Origin: Lachnospiraceae bacterium
Lineage (GTDB): Bacteria; Bacillota; Clostridia; Lachnospirales; Lachnospiraceae
Assembly: GCA_900766575.1 (NCBI GenBank)
Contig: CAAFVW010000182.1
Location: 4,239 to 68,238, forward strand
Reading direction: 5' to 3'
Length of the DNA: 64,000 nucleotides
The position numbers and the translations under genes are program-made. The notes beneath the pieces are model-generated. The model had not been told where the DNA came from. It was given only the letters and a program-made list of their open reading frames with translations, and made no database searches. This document shows, one piece after another, positions 8,078 to 16,553 of this stretch; position 1 is the stretch's first letter; each line of letters begins with the position of its first letter.

Positions 8078-8287
8078 ATGGGTAATAAATATTTGGATGG
8101 AACCGCTCTTACCATATCGATCATCGGTGCAGTCAACTGGGGGCTGATCGGATTGTTCCGTTTTGACCTTGTCGCTTTCCTGTTCGGTGATATGTCCTGG
8201 CTTTCCAGAATCGTATACGTACTGGTAGGAATCAGCGGTCTCTATCTCATCAGTTTCTTTCTCCATCTGGAAGACAATCAGGCTTAA
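8078..8287 (+). CDS. DUF378 family small membrane protein
   Basis: 69-residue protein with two membrane segments (ALTISIIGAVNWGLIGLF and LSRIVYVLVGISGLYLISFF). The NWGL motif after the first helix and the sequence GLFxFDLVAxLFG are typical of DUF378. Function unknown. Start ATG at 8078 follows GAGG by five bases. Its stop overlaps the end of rsfS by four bases on the opposite strand, so the two transcripts must converge with no terminator between them. Confidence 0.8.
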   Translation: MGNKYLDGTALTISIIGAVNWGLIGLFRFDLVAFLFGDMSWLSRIVYVLVGISGLYLISFFLHLEDNQA

Positions 8288-8637
8288 AGCTCCTCTGTGG
8301 GAATCTGTACGCCATCTCTCCAGATGCGCTCCAGATCATAGAGCAGACGGTTTTCCTTGTCAAAGACATGCACGATCACATCGCCAAAGTCCAGAAGGAC
8401 CCAGTTCGCAGTTTCATATCCTTCGGTCTGTCTGGCAGGGAAACCGGCTCTTCCCAGCTTTTCCTCCACATTATCGCACAGGGCCTGAATCTGGCTGGAG
8501 TTACTTCCGCCTGCAATAATAAAATAATCCGCGATCACAGACACTTTGCTGATGTCAATTACTTTAATATCTTCTGCTTTTTTATCTTCCAATGCCTCTA
8601 CGGCAAGCTTTGCCATCTTTCTGGATTCTTCGTTCAT
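8284..8637 (-). CDS. rsfS: RsfS, ribosome silencing factor
   Basis: 117-residue Iojap/YbeB-family protein. It binds ribosomal protein L14 on the large subunit and blocks subunit joining when nutrients are scarce. Conserved features seen: VIDISKVSVIADYFIIAGGSNSSQIQAL and the C-terminal GYETANWVLLDFGDVIVHVF. The size is typical. Last gene of the rplU-rsfS unit, directly after yqeK, a common arrangement in Firmicutes. Confidence 0.95.
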   Translation of the reverse strand: MNEESRKMAKLAVEALEDKKAEDIKVIDISKVSVIADYFIIAGGSNSSQIQALCDNVEEKLGRAGFPARQTEGYETANWVLLDFGDVIVHVFDKENRLLYDLERIWRDGVQIPTEEL

Positions 8638-8658
8638 GCTTCTTCTCTCTTTCTTAAC

Positions 8659-9228
8659 TTATAATTGCTTATAATATTGATACGTTTCTTCTGTCATCGG
8701 ATCCATTTCGCCTTCTCCGGATCTGAGATAATCCAGAGTATCCTCCAGGATCTTCTTCACTGCTTTATCGAGATCGGTAAATGCCATCTTACGAATCTCC
8801 GTAAGATTTGGAGCCTGCTTTCTGCCTGGTTCAATATAATCTGCAGTGAAAATAATCTTTTCCAAAAGTGTCATTCCCGGATGCCCTGTTGTATGATACA
8901 GGATTGCATTCAGAATCTCTTCATCTTCTATCTTATATTCTTTCTTTGCCAGAAAACTTCCCACCTTTGCATGCAACAGATAGGGATTACGTCTTTCGAC
9001 TTCCGTTACCGGAATATGGTGCTTTTCGCAGATAGATAACAGTTTATCATTTTCCATACATTTGGCACAGTCATGAAGAAGGCCTGCTAACTGTGCCTTC
9101 TCCAGATCTGCCCCGTAACGCATGGCAAGTGCGGCTGCTGTATACTCTACGCCCAGTGTATGTGTAAACCGCTTGGGTGTCTGTACCTGTTCCATTTCTT
9201 TTGTCAACTTTTTCAAAATATCACTCAA
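8659..9228 (-). CDS. yqeK: YqeK, HD-domain diadenosine tetraphosphatase
   Basis: 189-residue HD-superfamily hydrolase; YqeK proteins symmetrically cleave Ap4A. Metal ligands are visible: HTLGVEYTA, LLHDCAK (the HD pair), HAKVGSFLA, YHTTGHPGM and ADYIEPGR. A TTG start at 9228 is chosen: it has AGAGG ten bases upstream and overlaps the nadD stop as TTGAGTGA. The in-frame ATG at 9339 would put 37 unrelated residues inside nadD. Translational coupling to nadD is likely. Confidence 0.92.
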   Translation of the reverse strand: MSDILKKLTKEMEQVQTPKRFTHTLGVEYTAAALAMRYGADLEKAQLAGLLHDCAKCMENDKLLSICEKHHIPVTEVERRNPYLLHAKVGSFLAKKEYKIEDEEILNAILYHTTGHPGMTLLEKIIFTADYIEPGRKQAPNLTEIRKMAFTDLDKAVKKILEDTLDYLRSGEGEMDPMTEETYQYYKQL

Positions 9229-9835
9229 CCAGATAAAGCCTCTTTTCTTCCATATATTTCCACACTGCTTCCGGTACAAGATAACGCACGGAAAGTCCCT
9301 CGCATCTTCTGGAACGGATCTCAGAGGAAGAGATTTCAATCCGCCGGAAAGGAAGCAGGCGGATTCTCGCCGAAAAACGTTCCGCCAGTTCCCGGATCTT
9401 CTGCTGCATACGAACTATATCCTCATCTCCCCGCACAGCCGCCAGTATTTCACAAGTTGCAAACAGGCGCTCCACACATTTCCAGTATTCAATCGTAAAC
9501 AGGCAATCTGTGCCGCAGATAAAAAAGAATTGATCATCGGGATGTTCTCTTTGCAGTTGTTCCATTGTCTCGTAACTGTAAGAATTCCCTTCACGTTTCA
9601 TTTCAACGTCCAGACAGCGGAATCTGTCATTATCCGCTATTGCCAGGCTTACCATACGATATCTGTCCTCTGCCGGCAGAATCTCTATGCCGTCTTTTCT
9701 TTTCAGGTAAGAACAGCCGGTAGGAACGAACCAGACCTGATCCAGTCCGGTCGCGTCCAGTGCATATTCTGCCAACATAAGATGTCCTGTGTGAATCGGA
9801 TTAAAGGTTCCGCCCATAATGCCTATCCTGCTCAT
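9221..9835 (-). CDS. nadD: NadD, nicotinate-nucleotide adenylyltransferase
   Basis: 204-residue enzyme that adenylates nicotinic acid mononucleotide to deamido-NAD. The nucleotidyltransferase motif GGTFNPIHTGHL is at the N-terminus and ISSSEIRSR near the C-terminus. Start at the ATG at 9835, which leaves AAAGGA upstream; an in-frame TTG at 9856 has no ribosome site. Flanked by yhbY and yqeK as in most Firmicutes. Confidence 0.95.
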   Translation of the reverse strand: MSRIGIMGGTFNPIHTGHLMLAEYALDATGLDQVWFVPTGCSYLKRKDGIEILPAEDRYRMVSLAIADNDRFRCLDVEMKREGNSYSYETMEQLQREHPDDQFFFICGTDCLFTIEYWKCVERLFATCEILAAVRGDEDIVRMQQKIRELAERFSARIRLLPFRRIEISSSEIRSRRCEGLSVRYLVPEAVWKYMEEKRLYLVE

Positions 9836-9871
9836 GTGCTTCTCATTCCTTTGCAACGAAACTAATCTTTT

Positions 9872-10162
9872 TTAACGAGGCAGTTCGATCTTTGGCTTAT
9901 CCTTATCCGGCTTGTATAATACGATCTTTTTGCCGATCACCTGCACTACCTGTGAATGAGTACGCTCAGCCACCATCTCAGCGATTGCCCTGGGGTCGTC
10001 AAAACAGTTCTTCAAAACGCCGATTTTAATCAGTTCATTATTGTTAAAGGACTCACCGATTGCTGCGGTAAGTTCGGGAGTCAGACTGGATTTTCCAACC
10101 TGGAAAATAGGATTCAGGTTGCTTGCCAGACTCATTAAATAAGCTCTCTGCTTGCTTGTCAT
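9872..10162 (-). CDS. yhbY: YhbY, CRM-domain RNA-binding protein
   Basis: 96-residue CRS1/YhbY domain protein that associates with pre-50S ribosomal particles. Seen: MTSKQRAYLMSLASNLNPIFQVGKSSLT, the GxxG-like loop GVLKNC, and the C-terminal VVQVIGKKIVLYK. Start follows AAAGGA. It belongs with obgE in a ribosome-assembly unit. Confidence 0.93.
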   Translation of the reverse strand: MTSKQRAYLMSLASNLNPIFQVGKSSLTPELTAAIGESFNNNELIKIGVLKNCFDDPRAIAEMVAERTHSQVVQVIGKKIVLYKPDKDKPKIELPR

Positions 10163-10253
10163 ATTGTTTTCCTTTCCATCCTCTGTAGGTCTTTCATCAC
10201 ATCAGCTTTGCAAAACTTCTTTACAGCCAGATATCTGTTCTATCGTCAACTAC

Positions 10254-11546
10254 TTACTTATAATAGTCGAAGGACAGTCCATACATCCGTACCGTATCGC
10301 CCTCCTGAATACCCAGTGCTTCCAGTTCTTCCAGAATACCGGAATCCTTCAGGAAGTTCTGGAAGAAAGTGAATCCCTTTTCGCTGTCCAGATTCGTATA
10401 TCCCAGCATTTTTTCAATCTTGGGACCTTCTACAACGTACTCGTCCTCTTCCTCATCATAGGTTACGGTATAAGCATCATCCACAGATCCTGTCATGCTT
10501 TCCGGGAAATATTCCTGTGCAAATACGGTTGTCTCTTCCCCGATATTGGAAAGCATCTCATTCACTTCATATAATAACTCTTTTACCCCTTGCCCGGTTA
10601 CTGCGGACATGGGGAACACCTTAATTCCCTTAGGCTCGAATTCTGCACGGATAGCTGCTACCGGATCAGATCCATCCTCGGTATAGATAGCATCAATCTT
10701 GTTTGCCGCGATCACCTGGGGTCTGGCTGCGATCTCCGGATTGTAAGCCTCCAGTTCCTTATTGATGGCATAGATATCCTGAATAGGATCTCTTCCCTCC
10801 GTACCGGCAGCATCCACGATATGAATGATTACCTTGGTACGCTCAATGTGACGCAGGAATTCATGTCCCAGACCAATTCCCTCAGAAGCCCCTTCGATCA
10901 GACCCGGAATATCCGCAATGACAAAACCGCCGGTTCCTTCCAGATCCACAACACCCAGATTCGGATTCAATGTTGTAAAATGATAATTGGCGATCTTCGG
11001 TCTGGCATTGGTCACTCTGGACAGGAAAGTAGATTTGCCCACATTGGGGAATCCTACCAGTCCTACGTCAGCAATTACCTTTAACTCCAACAGAAGCTCC
11101 AGCTCCTGCGCTGCCTGTCCCGGCTGTGCATACTTTGGAGCCTGCATGGTGCTGGTGGCATAATGCTGGTTGCCGTTGCCTCCTTTACCGCCTTTTAAGA
11201 GAACAACACGCTTGTTGTCCCCCGACATATCCGTAATTACCTGCCCGCTCTGCGCTTCTTTGATAACGGTTCCCGCAGGGACTTTGATAATGATATCCTC
11301 CCCGTCCTTACCGCGGCAGTTCTTTTTACCGCCCTCTTCTCCGTCTCCGGCCTTGTACTTACGGATGTGCCGGAAATCGATCAGGGTATTCAGTCCCTCA
11401 TCCACAACAAAGATCACGTCACCGCCATGACCACCATCTCCACCGTCAGGGCCGCCACTGGGAACATATTTTTCACGGCGAAAGGACACATGACCATCTC
11501 CGCCTTTACCGCTTCTCACGTATATTTTAGCTCTGTCAGCAAACAT
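10254..11546 (-). CDS. obgE: ObgE/CgtA, 50S assembly GTPase
   Basis: 430-residue GTPase. Three domains in order: the glycine-rich Obg fold (residues 1-158, RSGKGGDGHVSFRREKYVPSGGPDGGDGGHGGDV), the G domain (G1 GFPNVGKST, G3 DIPGLIEG, G4 ANKID) and a C-terminal OCT domain (from about 345). It links ribosome maturation to the nucleotide pool and the stringent response. Start ATG at 11546 follows AAAGGAG. In the operon between rpmA and yhbY, as in nearly all Firmicutes. Confidence 0.97.
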   Translation of the reverse strand: MFADRAKIYVRSGKGGDGHVSFRREKYVPSGGPDGGDGGHGGDVIFVVDEGLNTLIDFRHIRKYKAGDGEEGGKKNCRGKDGEDIIIKVPAGTVIKEAQSGQVITDMSGDNKRVVLLKGGKGGNGNQHYATSTMQAPKYAQPGQAAQELELLLELKVIADVGLVGFPNVGKSTFLSRVTNARPKIANYHFTTLNPNLGVVDLEGTGGFVIADIPGLIEGASEGIGLGHEFLRHIERTKVIIHIVDAAGTEGRDPIQDIYAINKELEAYNPEIAARPQVIAANKIDAIYTEDGSDPVAAIRAEFEPKGIKVFPMSAVTGQGVKELLYEVNEMLSNIGEETTVFAQEYFPESMTGSVDDAYTVTYDEEEDEYVVEGPKIEKMLGYTNLDSEKGFTFFQNFLKDSGILEELEALGIQEGDTVRMYGLSFDYYK

Positions 11547-11632
11547 ATTGTTCTCCTTTCCGACATAAAAATCCTTTACGGACTAAAAGGGCTTCAAACA
11601 ATCAGTATGTTTGAAGCCCTGCTTAAATCAAC

Positions 11633-11917
11633 TTATTTCTCTACAGGATATACGGAAGCCTGCTTCTTGTCTCTGCCCTTTCTCTCGAAACGGAGAACGC
11701 CGTCAACTAAAGCAAACAGTGTATCATCTCCACCGATACCAACATTGACACCGGGATGGATCTTAGTACCGCGCTGTCTGTAAAGAATATTTCCAGCTTT
11801 TACAAACTGGCCATCAGCTCTCTTCGCACCTAATCTCTTGGATTCGGAATCTCTACCGTTCTTGGTAGAACCAACTCCCTTTTTATGTGCAAAAAATTGA
11901 AGGTTCAAGTTAAACAT
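11633..11917 (-). CDS. rpmA: Ribosomal protein L27 with Firmicute N-terminal extension
   Basis: 94-residue large-subunit protein whose mature N-terminus reaches the peptidyl-transferase centre. The precursor begins [17 protein letters not shown]: the first nine residues are the extension removed by Prp between Phe9 and Ala10 in Firmicutes, exposing AHKK. The rest ([35 protein letters not shown]) is standard. The protease gene is the next one upstream. Confidence 0.97.
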   Translation of the reverse strand: MFNLNLQFFAHKKGVGSTKNGRDSESKRLGAKRADGQFVKAGNILYRQRGTKIHPGVNVGIGGDDTLFALVDGVLRFERKGRDKKQASVYPVEK

Positions 11918-11920
11918 GGT

Positions 11921-12268
11921 CTACACCTCCTCGATTTTTACTTGCAAATACTGTTCCCCGTACTGACTGCTGAGTTTCTGTAATGAATACACCAGAAAAT
12001 CCATCAGAAATACGGTTTTTTCCTGCAGAACCTCTGCTTCGAAATCACATTTCAGAAAGCCGGTCTCCTCATTCTGTGTCAGTTGGAACTTTTCTCCAAC
12101 CATCTCCTCCAACGCCATAACCGTGCTTTGCACGCTCATGGAAATCGCCGCACAGAGGATATCCGGTTTCTTTCCAAAGAATCCCTTCTTCGCATAGTCT
12201 GCATGTCCCATGCAATAGAATCCGCGATAGACTCCTTCATGGTTCTTACGAATGATAATAGTTGTCAT
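11921..12268 (-). CDS. prp: Prp, ribosomal-processing cysteine protease
   Basis: 115-residue cysteine protease that cleaves the N-terminal extension of L27. Catalytic His22 (GHADYA) and Cys39 (DILCAAISM) are present in the family spacing, and the rest matches in size. It sits between rplU and rpmA, the usual location. The ribosome site is weak and the start is only five bases after the rplU stop, so translation probably depends on rplU. Confidence 0.93.
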   Translation of the reverse strand: MTTIIIRKNHEGVYRGFYCMGHADYAKKGFFGKKPDILCAAISMSVQSTVMALEEMVGEKFQLTQNEETGFLKCDFEAEVLQEKTVFLMDFLVYSLQKLSSQYGEQYLQVKIEEV

Positions 12269-12273
12269 AACGA

Positions 12274-12579
12274 TTACGCGTTAATCTTTTCGATCTTAAC
12301 CTGAGTGTATGCTTGTCTATGACCATTCTTCTTGTGGTAACCGGTTTTTCTCTTGTACTTGTATACAATAACCTTCTTACCTCTACCCTGCTCCATAACG
12401 GTTGCGGTAACAGTTGCGTTAGCAACGTCAGCACCAACCTTGAGGGTATTGTCACTTACTGCGATCACCTGGTCAAAAGTAACAGTATTACCAGCTTCTG
12501 CATCGATCTTCTCAACTTTGATCACATCACCCTCAGAAACTTTGTACTGCTTTCCACCTGTTGCAATAATTGCGTACAT
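12274..12579 (-). CDS. rplU: Ribosomal protein L21
   Basis: 101-residue large-subunit protein ([18 protein letters not shown] ... [28 protein letters not shown]). First gene of rplU-prp-rpmA. Preceded by a structured leader whose 3' part pairs with the ribosome site AGGAGGTG, suggesting autogenous control. Confidence 0.97.
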   Translation of the reverse strand: MYAIIATGGKQYKVSEGDVIKVEKIDAEAGNTVTFDQVIAVSDNTLKVGADVANATVTATVMEQGRGKKVIVYKYKRKTGYHKKNGHRQAYTQVKIEKINA

Positions 12580-12667
12580 AATAAGGCACCTCCTATTATT
12601 TACTCGCTAACTTTGGTGGTGCAGATTTGAAAAATCCGACACACTTATACCTAGTTATGCGGCATAC
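12580..12667 (-). ncRNA. L21-type leader of the rplU operon
   Basis: About 88-base 5' UTR. It has a hairpin CGGATTT-TTC-AAATCTG followed directly by CACC, the architecture I know from the Firmicute L21 leader (a 7-bp A/U-rich stem with a 3-base loop, then CRCC). GCACC after the stem can pair with GGTGC overlapping the ribosome site, which would give on/off control of L21 synthesis. The match is by eye, not by covariance model. Confidence 0.65.
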
Positions 12668-12673
12668 CGTAGT

Positions 12674-12703
12674 ATAATAGCATGAGGTGCCCTGATACGT
12701 CAA
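12674..12703 (-). promoter_or_regulatory. Sigma-A promoter of the rplU operon
   Basis: TTGACG (12703-12698), 18-base spacer, TATTAT (12679-12674) on the minus strand, about seven bases before the proposed leader. Confidence 0.75.
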
Positions 12704-12751
12704 GATAAAATTTTATTTTTTTTAAATTATTTCAAAAAATATTTCAACTTC

Positions 12752-13396
12752 CTATTTTTCAAAGATATCTGCGTTATTTTTCTTCTCGAAATCCTCTACA
12801 TACTGGATGATCAGTTTTACAGTGCCTTCAATACCGAGGATACTGCTGTTGATGCAGAGATCGTAGCTGTCAGCCCTGCCCCACTTCTTGGAAGAATAAT
12901 AATTGTAATAACTCTGACGCTGTTTATCCTTCTTGGTGATCATTTCTTTTGCCTTGGCTTCTGTCAGATCATATTTCGTCATGATCCGCTTCGTCTTCAC
13001 ATCATCATCGCCGAAAATAAACAGGTTGATGCAGTTCTTATAATCTGCCAGTGCATAATCCGCACAACGGCCAACAATAATGCAGGGGCCTTCATCTGCG
13101 ATCTTCTTTATCGTATCAAACTGTGCAAGGAATACCTTGTGGCTGATCGGCATGTCTACAAAAGAGGATGCATTGTAACCGAAGGAATAAGTATCCATAA
13201 CCAGATTGTACAGGAAGGAATTGGTAGGTCTCTCATCGTGATTCTGAATCATCTCCTCACAAAAACCACTTTCCTGTGCTGCTCTGGTAAGAAGTTCCTT
13301 ATCGTAGCATTTGATTCCGAAATACTCTGCAACCTTTTCCCCGATCTCACGGCCTGCAGAACCGAACTGACGTCCAATGGTAATAATCGTATTCAT
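12752..13396 (-). CDS. Cytidylate-kinase-like P-loop protein, copy 2
   Basis: 214-residue paralogue of the gene at 2240-2866. Same blocks in the same order: IITIGRQFGSAGREIGE (P-loop), CYDKELLTRAAQESG, CIIVGRCADYAL and the conserved DSYDLCINSSILGIEGTVKLI near the C-terminus (compare DARNYDLCLDSSKLG in copy 1). Start at the ATG at 13396; the in-frame extension to 13480 crosses the promoter. Monocistronic by position. Function uncertain: probably a nucleotide/nucleoside kinase fold. Confidence 0.85.
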   Translation of the reverse strand: MNTIITIGRQFGSAGREIGEKVAEYFGIKCYDKELLTRAAQESGFCEEMIQNHDERPTNSFLYNLVMDTYSFGYNASSFVDMPISHKVFLAQFDTIKKIADEGPCIIVGRCADYALADYKNCINLFIFGDDDVKTKRIMTKYDLTEAKAKEMITKKDKQRQSYYNYYSSKKWGRADSYDLCINSSILGIEGTVKLIIQYVEDFEKKNNADIFEK

Positions 13397-13447
13397 ACAC
13401 ACACCCACTTTCTGCTGAATTGAATAACTAGTATTTTTTGTATTTTC

Positions 13448-13476
13448 ATTATACGTGATATTTAACAAAAAATCAA
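13448..13476 (-). promoter_or_regulatory. Sigma-A promoter of the copy-2 kinase-like gene
   Basis: TTGATT (13476-13471), 17-base spacer, TATAAT (13453-13448) on the minus strand; leader of about 45 bases. Confidence 0.7.
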
Positions 13477-13503
13477 CCAATTATCAGTTTTTTTAGTTCT
13501 AAA

Positions 13504-14394
13504 TTAACAATTTTCGTGTGATGCATGCATTTTTTCCGCTATTTTCACACCTTCTTCTGTCTGTGCCAGACCACCCAATGCCGTCTCCCGCAGGGAAGCA
13601 TCCATTTTATCTCCGACTTCTTTCATGGCATCCATGACCTGATCCGGTGGGATACGGCTTACGATTCCTGCCATGGCCATATCCGCGCAGGCCATAGCAT
13701 TCACAGTGCCGATCACATTTCTTTTCACACACGGAACTTCTACCAGTCCGGCCACCGGATCACATACCAGTCCCAACAGATTCTTCATAGCCATGGCAGC
13801 AGCTGTGGCAATCTGTTCGCAGTTACCACCCTGCAGGTACGTCAATGCTCCGGCCGCCATGGAACTGGCTGCTCCGATTTCCGCCTGACAGCCACCCGCC
13901 GCGCCGCTGATGGAGGAACGTGTCGCTATGATCTGTCCGATTCCTGCCGCCACATACATTGCCTGCAGGATTCTCTCTGTATTCCGGCATCGTTTTTGAA
14001 AATAAGGGACCAGCACCGCCGGTAATACCCCACAGGCTCCCGCCGTAGGCGCTGCCACGATTCGTTTCATGCAGGCATTGGATTCTCCCATCTGCAAAGC
14101 CCCTGCGATACAGCCGTCCACATATTCTCCGCACAATGATTCTTTGCCGGTATTATTGGTATATTCTTCCATTCGTCTGCCGTCTCCGCCGACCAGCCCA
14201 CTGGAAGACTTGAGGTTTCCTTCATAGGTAGCCGCTGCCAGAAGCATGGCATCCCAGGTATCCCGCATCTGTCCTATGCTGTCCTGCTCGGACACATTCC
14301 GCTCCGCCATATCATCTTCCAGAATCACCCGCCAGAATTCTTTTTCTTCCGCATGACATTTCTGCAATACCTGCTCAAATGACTGATAAGACAT
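13504..14394 (-). CDS. sdaAA: L-serine dehydratase, iron-sulfur type, alpha subunit
   Basis: 296-residue catalytic subunit that converts L-serine to pyruvate and ammonia with a 4Fe-4S cluster as Lewis acid. Cluster-region motifs seen: AAPTAGACGVLPAVL, AAGGCQAEIGAASSMAAGAL and NLLGLVCDPVAGLVEVPCVKRN. Fused enzymes exist in proteobacteria; here, as in Clostridia, alpha and beta are separate, with one base between the genes. Oxygen-sensitive enzyme, consistent with an anaerobe. Confidence 0.95.
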   Translation of the reverse strand: MSYQSFEQVLQKCHAEEKEFWRVILEDDMAERNVSEQDSIGQMRDTWDAMLLAAATYEGNLKSSSGLVGGDGRRMEEYTNNTGKESLCGEYVDGCIAGALQMGESNACMKRIVAAPTAGACGVLPAVLVPYFQKRCRNTERILQAMYVAAGIGQIIATRSSISGAAGGCQAEIGAASSMAAGALTYLQGGNCEQIATAAAMAMKNLLGLVCDPVAGLVEVPCVKRNVIGTVNAMACADMAMAGIVSRIPPDQVMDAMKEVGDKMDASLRETALGGLAQTEEGVKIAEKMHASHENC

Positions 14395-14395
14395 T

Positions 14396-15058
14396 CTAAT
14401 CCTCCACGTTGATATAGGTTACTTTAATGATACCATCCAGTTGTTCCAGCCACTCCACAGATTCCTCCGGCACCTCCTGATCTGTCTCTATGACCATGAC
14501 CGCGTAGCCGCCGCGCTTGTCCCGATAGAGCTGCAGTGTGGCGATATTAACCTGTTTTTCTGCCAGCATAGTGGTCACCTGCGCCACATGTCCCGGCTGA
14601 TCTACATTGTGTACGATCAGTGTGGGTTTTTCCGCAGAAAAATTCACTTCAATTCCGTCCAGTCTGGCAATCAGAATCCGACCCCCGCCGATAGAAGCCG
14701 CCTGAATCTCTATTTTTCGTCCATGCTCACCCGCCAGCCGAAGAACTGCCGTATTCGGATGTGCATCCTTCAGCGTAATATTGGAAAATTGAAATTCCAT
14801 TCCGGCTTTTTTCGCCAGCTCAAAGCTGTCGGGAATCCGGATGTCATCCGGCCGCATTCCCAGAAGACCTGCGATCAGTGCTTTGTCTGTTCCATGGCCA
14901 ATTCCTGTAGTAGCAAAGGAACCATGCAGAAAGATCTGTGCCTTCACTACATGGTCCTGAAGTAATTTTCCTGAAATATAGCCGATTCTGACTGCTCCCG
15001 CAGTATGGGAACTGCTGGGGCCGACCATAACAGGTCCCAAAATATCAAACAAATTCAT
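14396..15058 (-). CDS. sdaAB: L-serine dehydratase, iron-sulfur type, beta subunit
   Basis: 220-residue beta subunit. The N-terminal part has the GPVMVGPSSSHTAGAVRIG motif and the C-terminal ACT domain (LIVHNVDQPGHVAQVTTMLAEKQVNIATLQL) that usually senses amino acids. Start at the ATG at 15058 with GAGG five bases upstream; the in-frame extension to 15106 runs towards rluD. It forms the enzyme with SdaAA immediately downstream. Confidence 0.94.
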   Translation of the reverse strand: MNLFDILGPVMVGPSSSHTAGAVRIGYISGKLLQDHVVKAQIFLHGSFATTGIGHGTDKALIAGLLGMRPDDIRIPDSFELAKKAGMEFQFSNITLKDAHPNTAVLRLAGEHGRKIEIQAASIGGGRILIARLDGIEVNFSAEKPTLIVHNVDQPGHVAQVTTMLAEKQVNIATLQLYRDKRGGYAVMVIETDQEVPEESVEWLEQLDGIIKVTYINVED

Positions 15059-15102
15059 AAACGCCTCATTTCTGCGCAAAAAACAAACTGTCACGCCCAT
15101 TT

Positions 15103-16014
15103 TCACGCCAACACAGCCAGAAGATGTTCAAAATACTCCGGCAGGGGGGCATCAATCTCCAGATATTCCCCGGTCGTAGGATGTATAAATCCCAAAGTCT
15201 TCGCATGGAGTGTCTGCCCCTGTAATTTAAAAGGACATTTTCTGTTGGAATACACCTCATCCCCCAGAAGCGGATGACCAATGCTGGCCATATGCACGCG
15301 GATCTGATGAGTTCTCCCGGTCTCCAGCACACATTCTATATAAGTATATCCCTGAAATCTCTGTAATACCCGGTAATGCGTCACCGCACGTTTCCCATTC
15401 TGATGATTCACCGCCATCTTCTTCCGGTCCGTAGGATGCCTGCCGATGGGCTGATCCACCGTGCCTTCCTCCTGCTGTAACTCTCCATAGCAAATAGCCC
15501 GGTATCTGCGGTTAATGGAATGTTCCTTCAACTGCTCCGCAATGCATCTGTGGGCCTTATCATTTTTGCAGGCAATAACAGAGCCTGTAGTGTCTCTGTC
15601 GATACGATGTACAATGCCGGGGCGCAATACCCCGTTGATTCCGGACAACTCCTTCCCGCAATGATACATCAGCGCATTGACCAACGTACCGCTATAATGC
15701 CCCGCCGCCGGATGCACTACCATGCCCTTGGGCTTGTTCACCACGATCAGATCCGGATCCTCATACAAAATATCCAATGGAATATTCTCCGGTTCAATAT
15801 CCGGTTCCACAGACTCCGGAACAGAGAACACCACCTCATCCTCACATCTGACACGATAGCTTCCCTTCACCGGTTTTCCATTTACGAGAACGTTTCCGTC
15901 CTTGATCAGCTTCTGGATAAACGAGCGGGACAGTTGCTCCACAAACAGGCTCATACACTTATCGATCCGTTCGTCTTCCATTTCTTCCGCTATCTGAAAT
16001 CGGAGTTCTTCCAT
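15103..16014 (-). CDS. rluD: RluA/RluD-family pseudouridine synthase
   Basis: 303-residue enzyme that isomerises uridines in 23S rRNA. N-terminal S4 RNA-binding domain (residues 13-75, RIDKCMSLFVEQLSRSFIQKLIKDGNVLVNG) and a catalytic domain with HRIDRDTTG, whose Asp139 is the nucleophile; VVNKPKGMVVHP and GRTHQIRVHMASIGHPLLGD are the other family motifs. Start ATG overlaps the lspA stop as TAATG. The lspA-rluD order is the usual Firmicute one. The exact target uridines cannot be read from sequence. Confidence 0.92.
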   Translation of the reverse strand: MEELRFQIAEEMEDERIDKCMSLFVEQLSRSFIQKLIKDGNVLVNGKPVKGSYRVRCEDEVVFSVPESVEPDIEPENIPLDILYEDPDLIVVNKPKGMVVHPAAGHYSGTLVNALMYHCGKELSGINGVLRPGIVHRIDRDTTGSVIACKNDKAHRCIAEQLKEHSINRRYRAICYGELQQEEGTVDQPIGRHPTDRKKMAVNHQNGKRAVTHYRVLQRFQGYTYIECVLETGRTHQIRVHMASIGHPLLGDEVYSNRKCPFKLQGQTLHAKTLGFIHPTTGEYLEIDAPLPEYFEHLLAVLA

Positions 16015-16553
16015 TATTTCTTCTCCCGATGACGATTCTGCTTAAAGTTCAAAAATTCCAGATCCTTTTCCTTGTATACAAACAGGAACAGAATAAACAA
16101 GCCAATCGTGGCCACCACCACGTAAATATCTGCCACATTAAAAATCGGATAATTGATCAGTACGAAGGATATGAAATCCACCACATAATCCAGCCGGAAT
16201 CTGTCGATCATATTGCCGATACCACCGGCAATGATTACGGCAAGAAGAACATGGACAATGCGGAACTTTTTCTGTTCCGGAAGCTTTAACAGGAAAAACA
16301 GCAGCACCGCCAGAAACACAATTCCCACAAGCAGAATAAATACCTTCTGATTCTGCAGCATACCGAATGCAGACCCTCTGTTCTCCAGATATTGCAGTTC
16401 CAACACTCCGTCAATAATAACATAGGCCGGCTGATTCTTCAGATGTACCACCGCCAGATGCTTGGTAAACTGGTCCAGCACCAATAACACCGCAGCGATC
16501 AGCGCATCTATGATCAGCATAACCGCACGACTATTTTTCTTTTCCTTATTCAT
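16014..16553 (-). CDS. lspA: LspA, lipoprotein signal peptidase
   Basis: 179-residue membrane aspartyl protease (signal peptidase II) with four membrane helices; it cleaves lipoprotein precursors before the lipobox Cys. The catalytic Asp residues lie in GNMIDRFRLDYVVDF and FNVADIYVV. Start at the ATG at 16553, after GAGGACGCCC, overlapping the aroB 3' end by eight bases. A longer reading frame to 16607 lies inside aroB. Clients in this window include LivJ and the D-Ala-D-Ala carboxypeptidase. Confidence 0.95.
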   Translation of the reverse strand: MNKEKKNSRAVMLIIDALIAAVLLVLDQFTKHLAVVHLKNQPAYVIIDGVLELQYLENRGSAFGMLQNQKVFILLVGIVFLAVLLFFLLKLPEQKKFRIVHVLLAVIIAGGIGNMIDRFRLDYVVDFISFVLINYPIFNVADIYVVVATIGLFILFLFVYKEKDLEFLNFKQNRHREKK

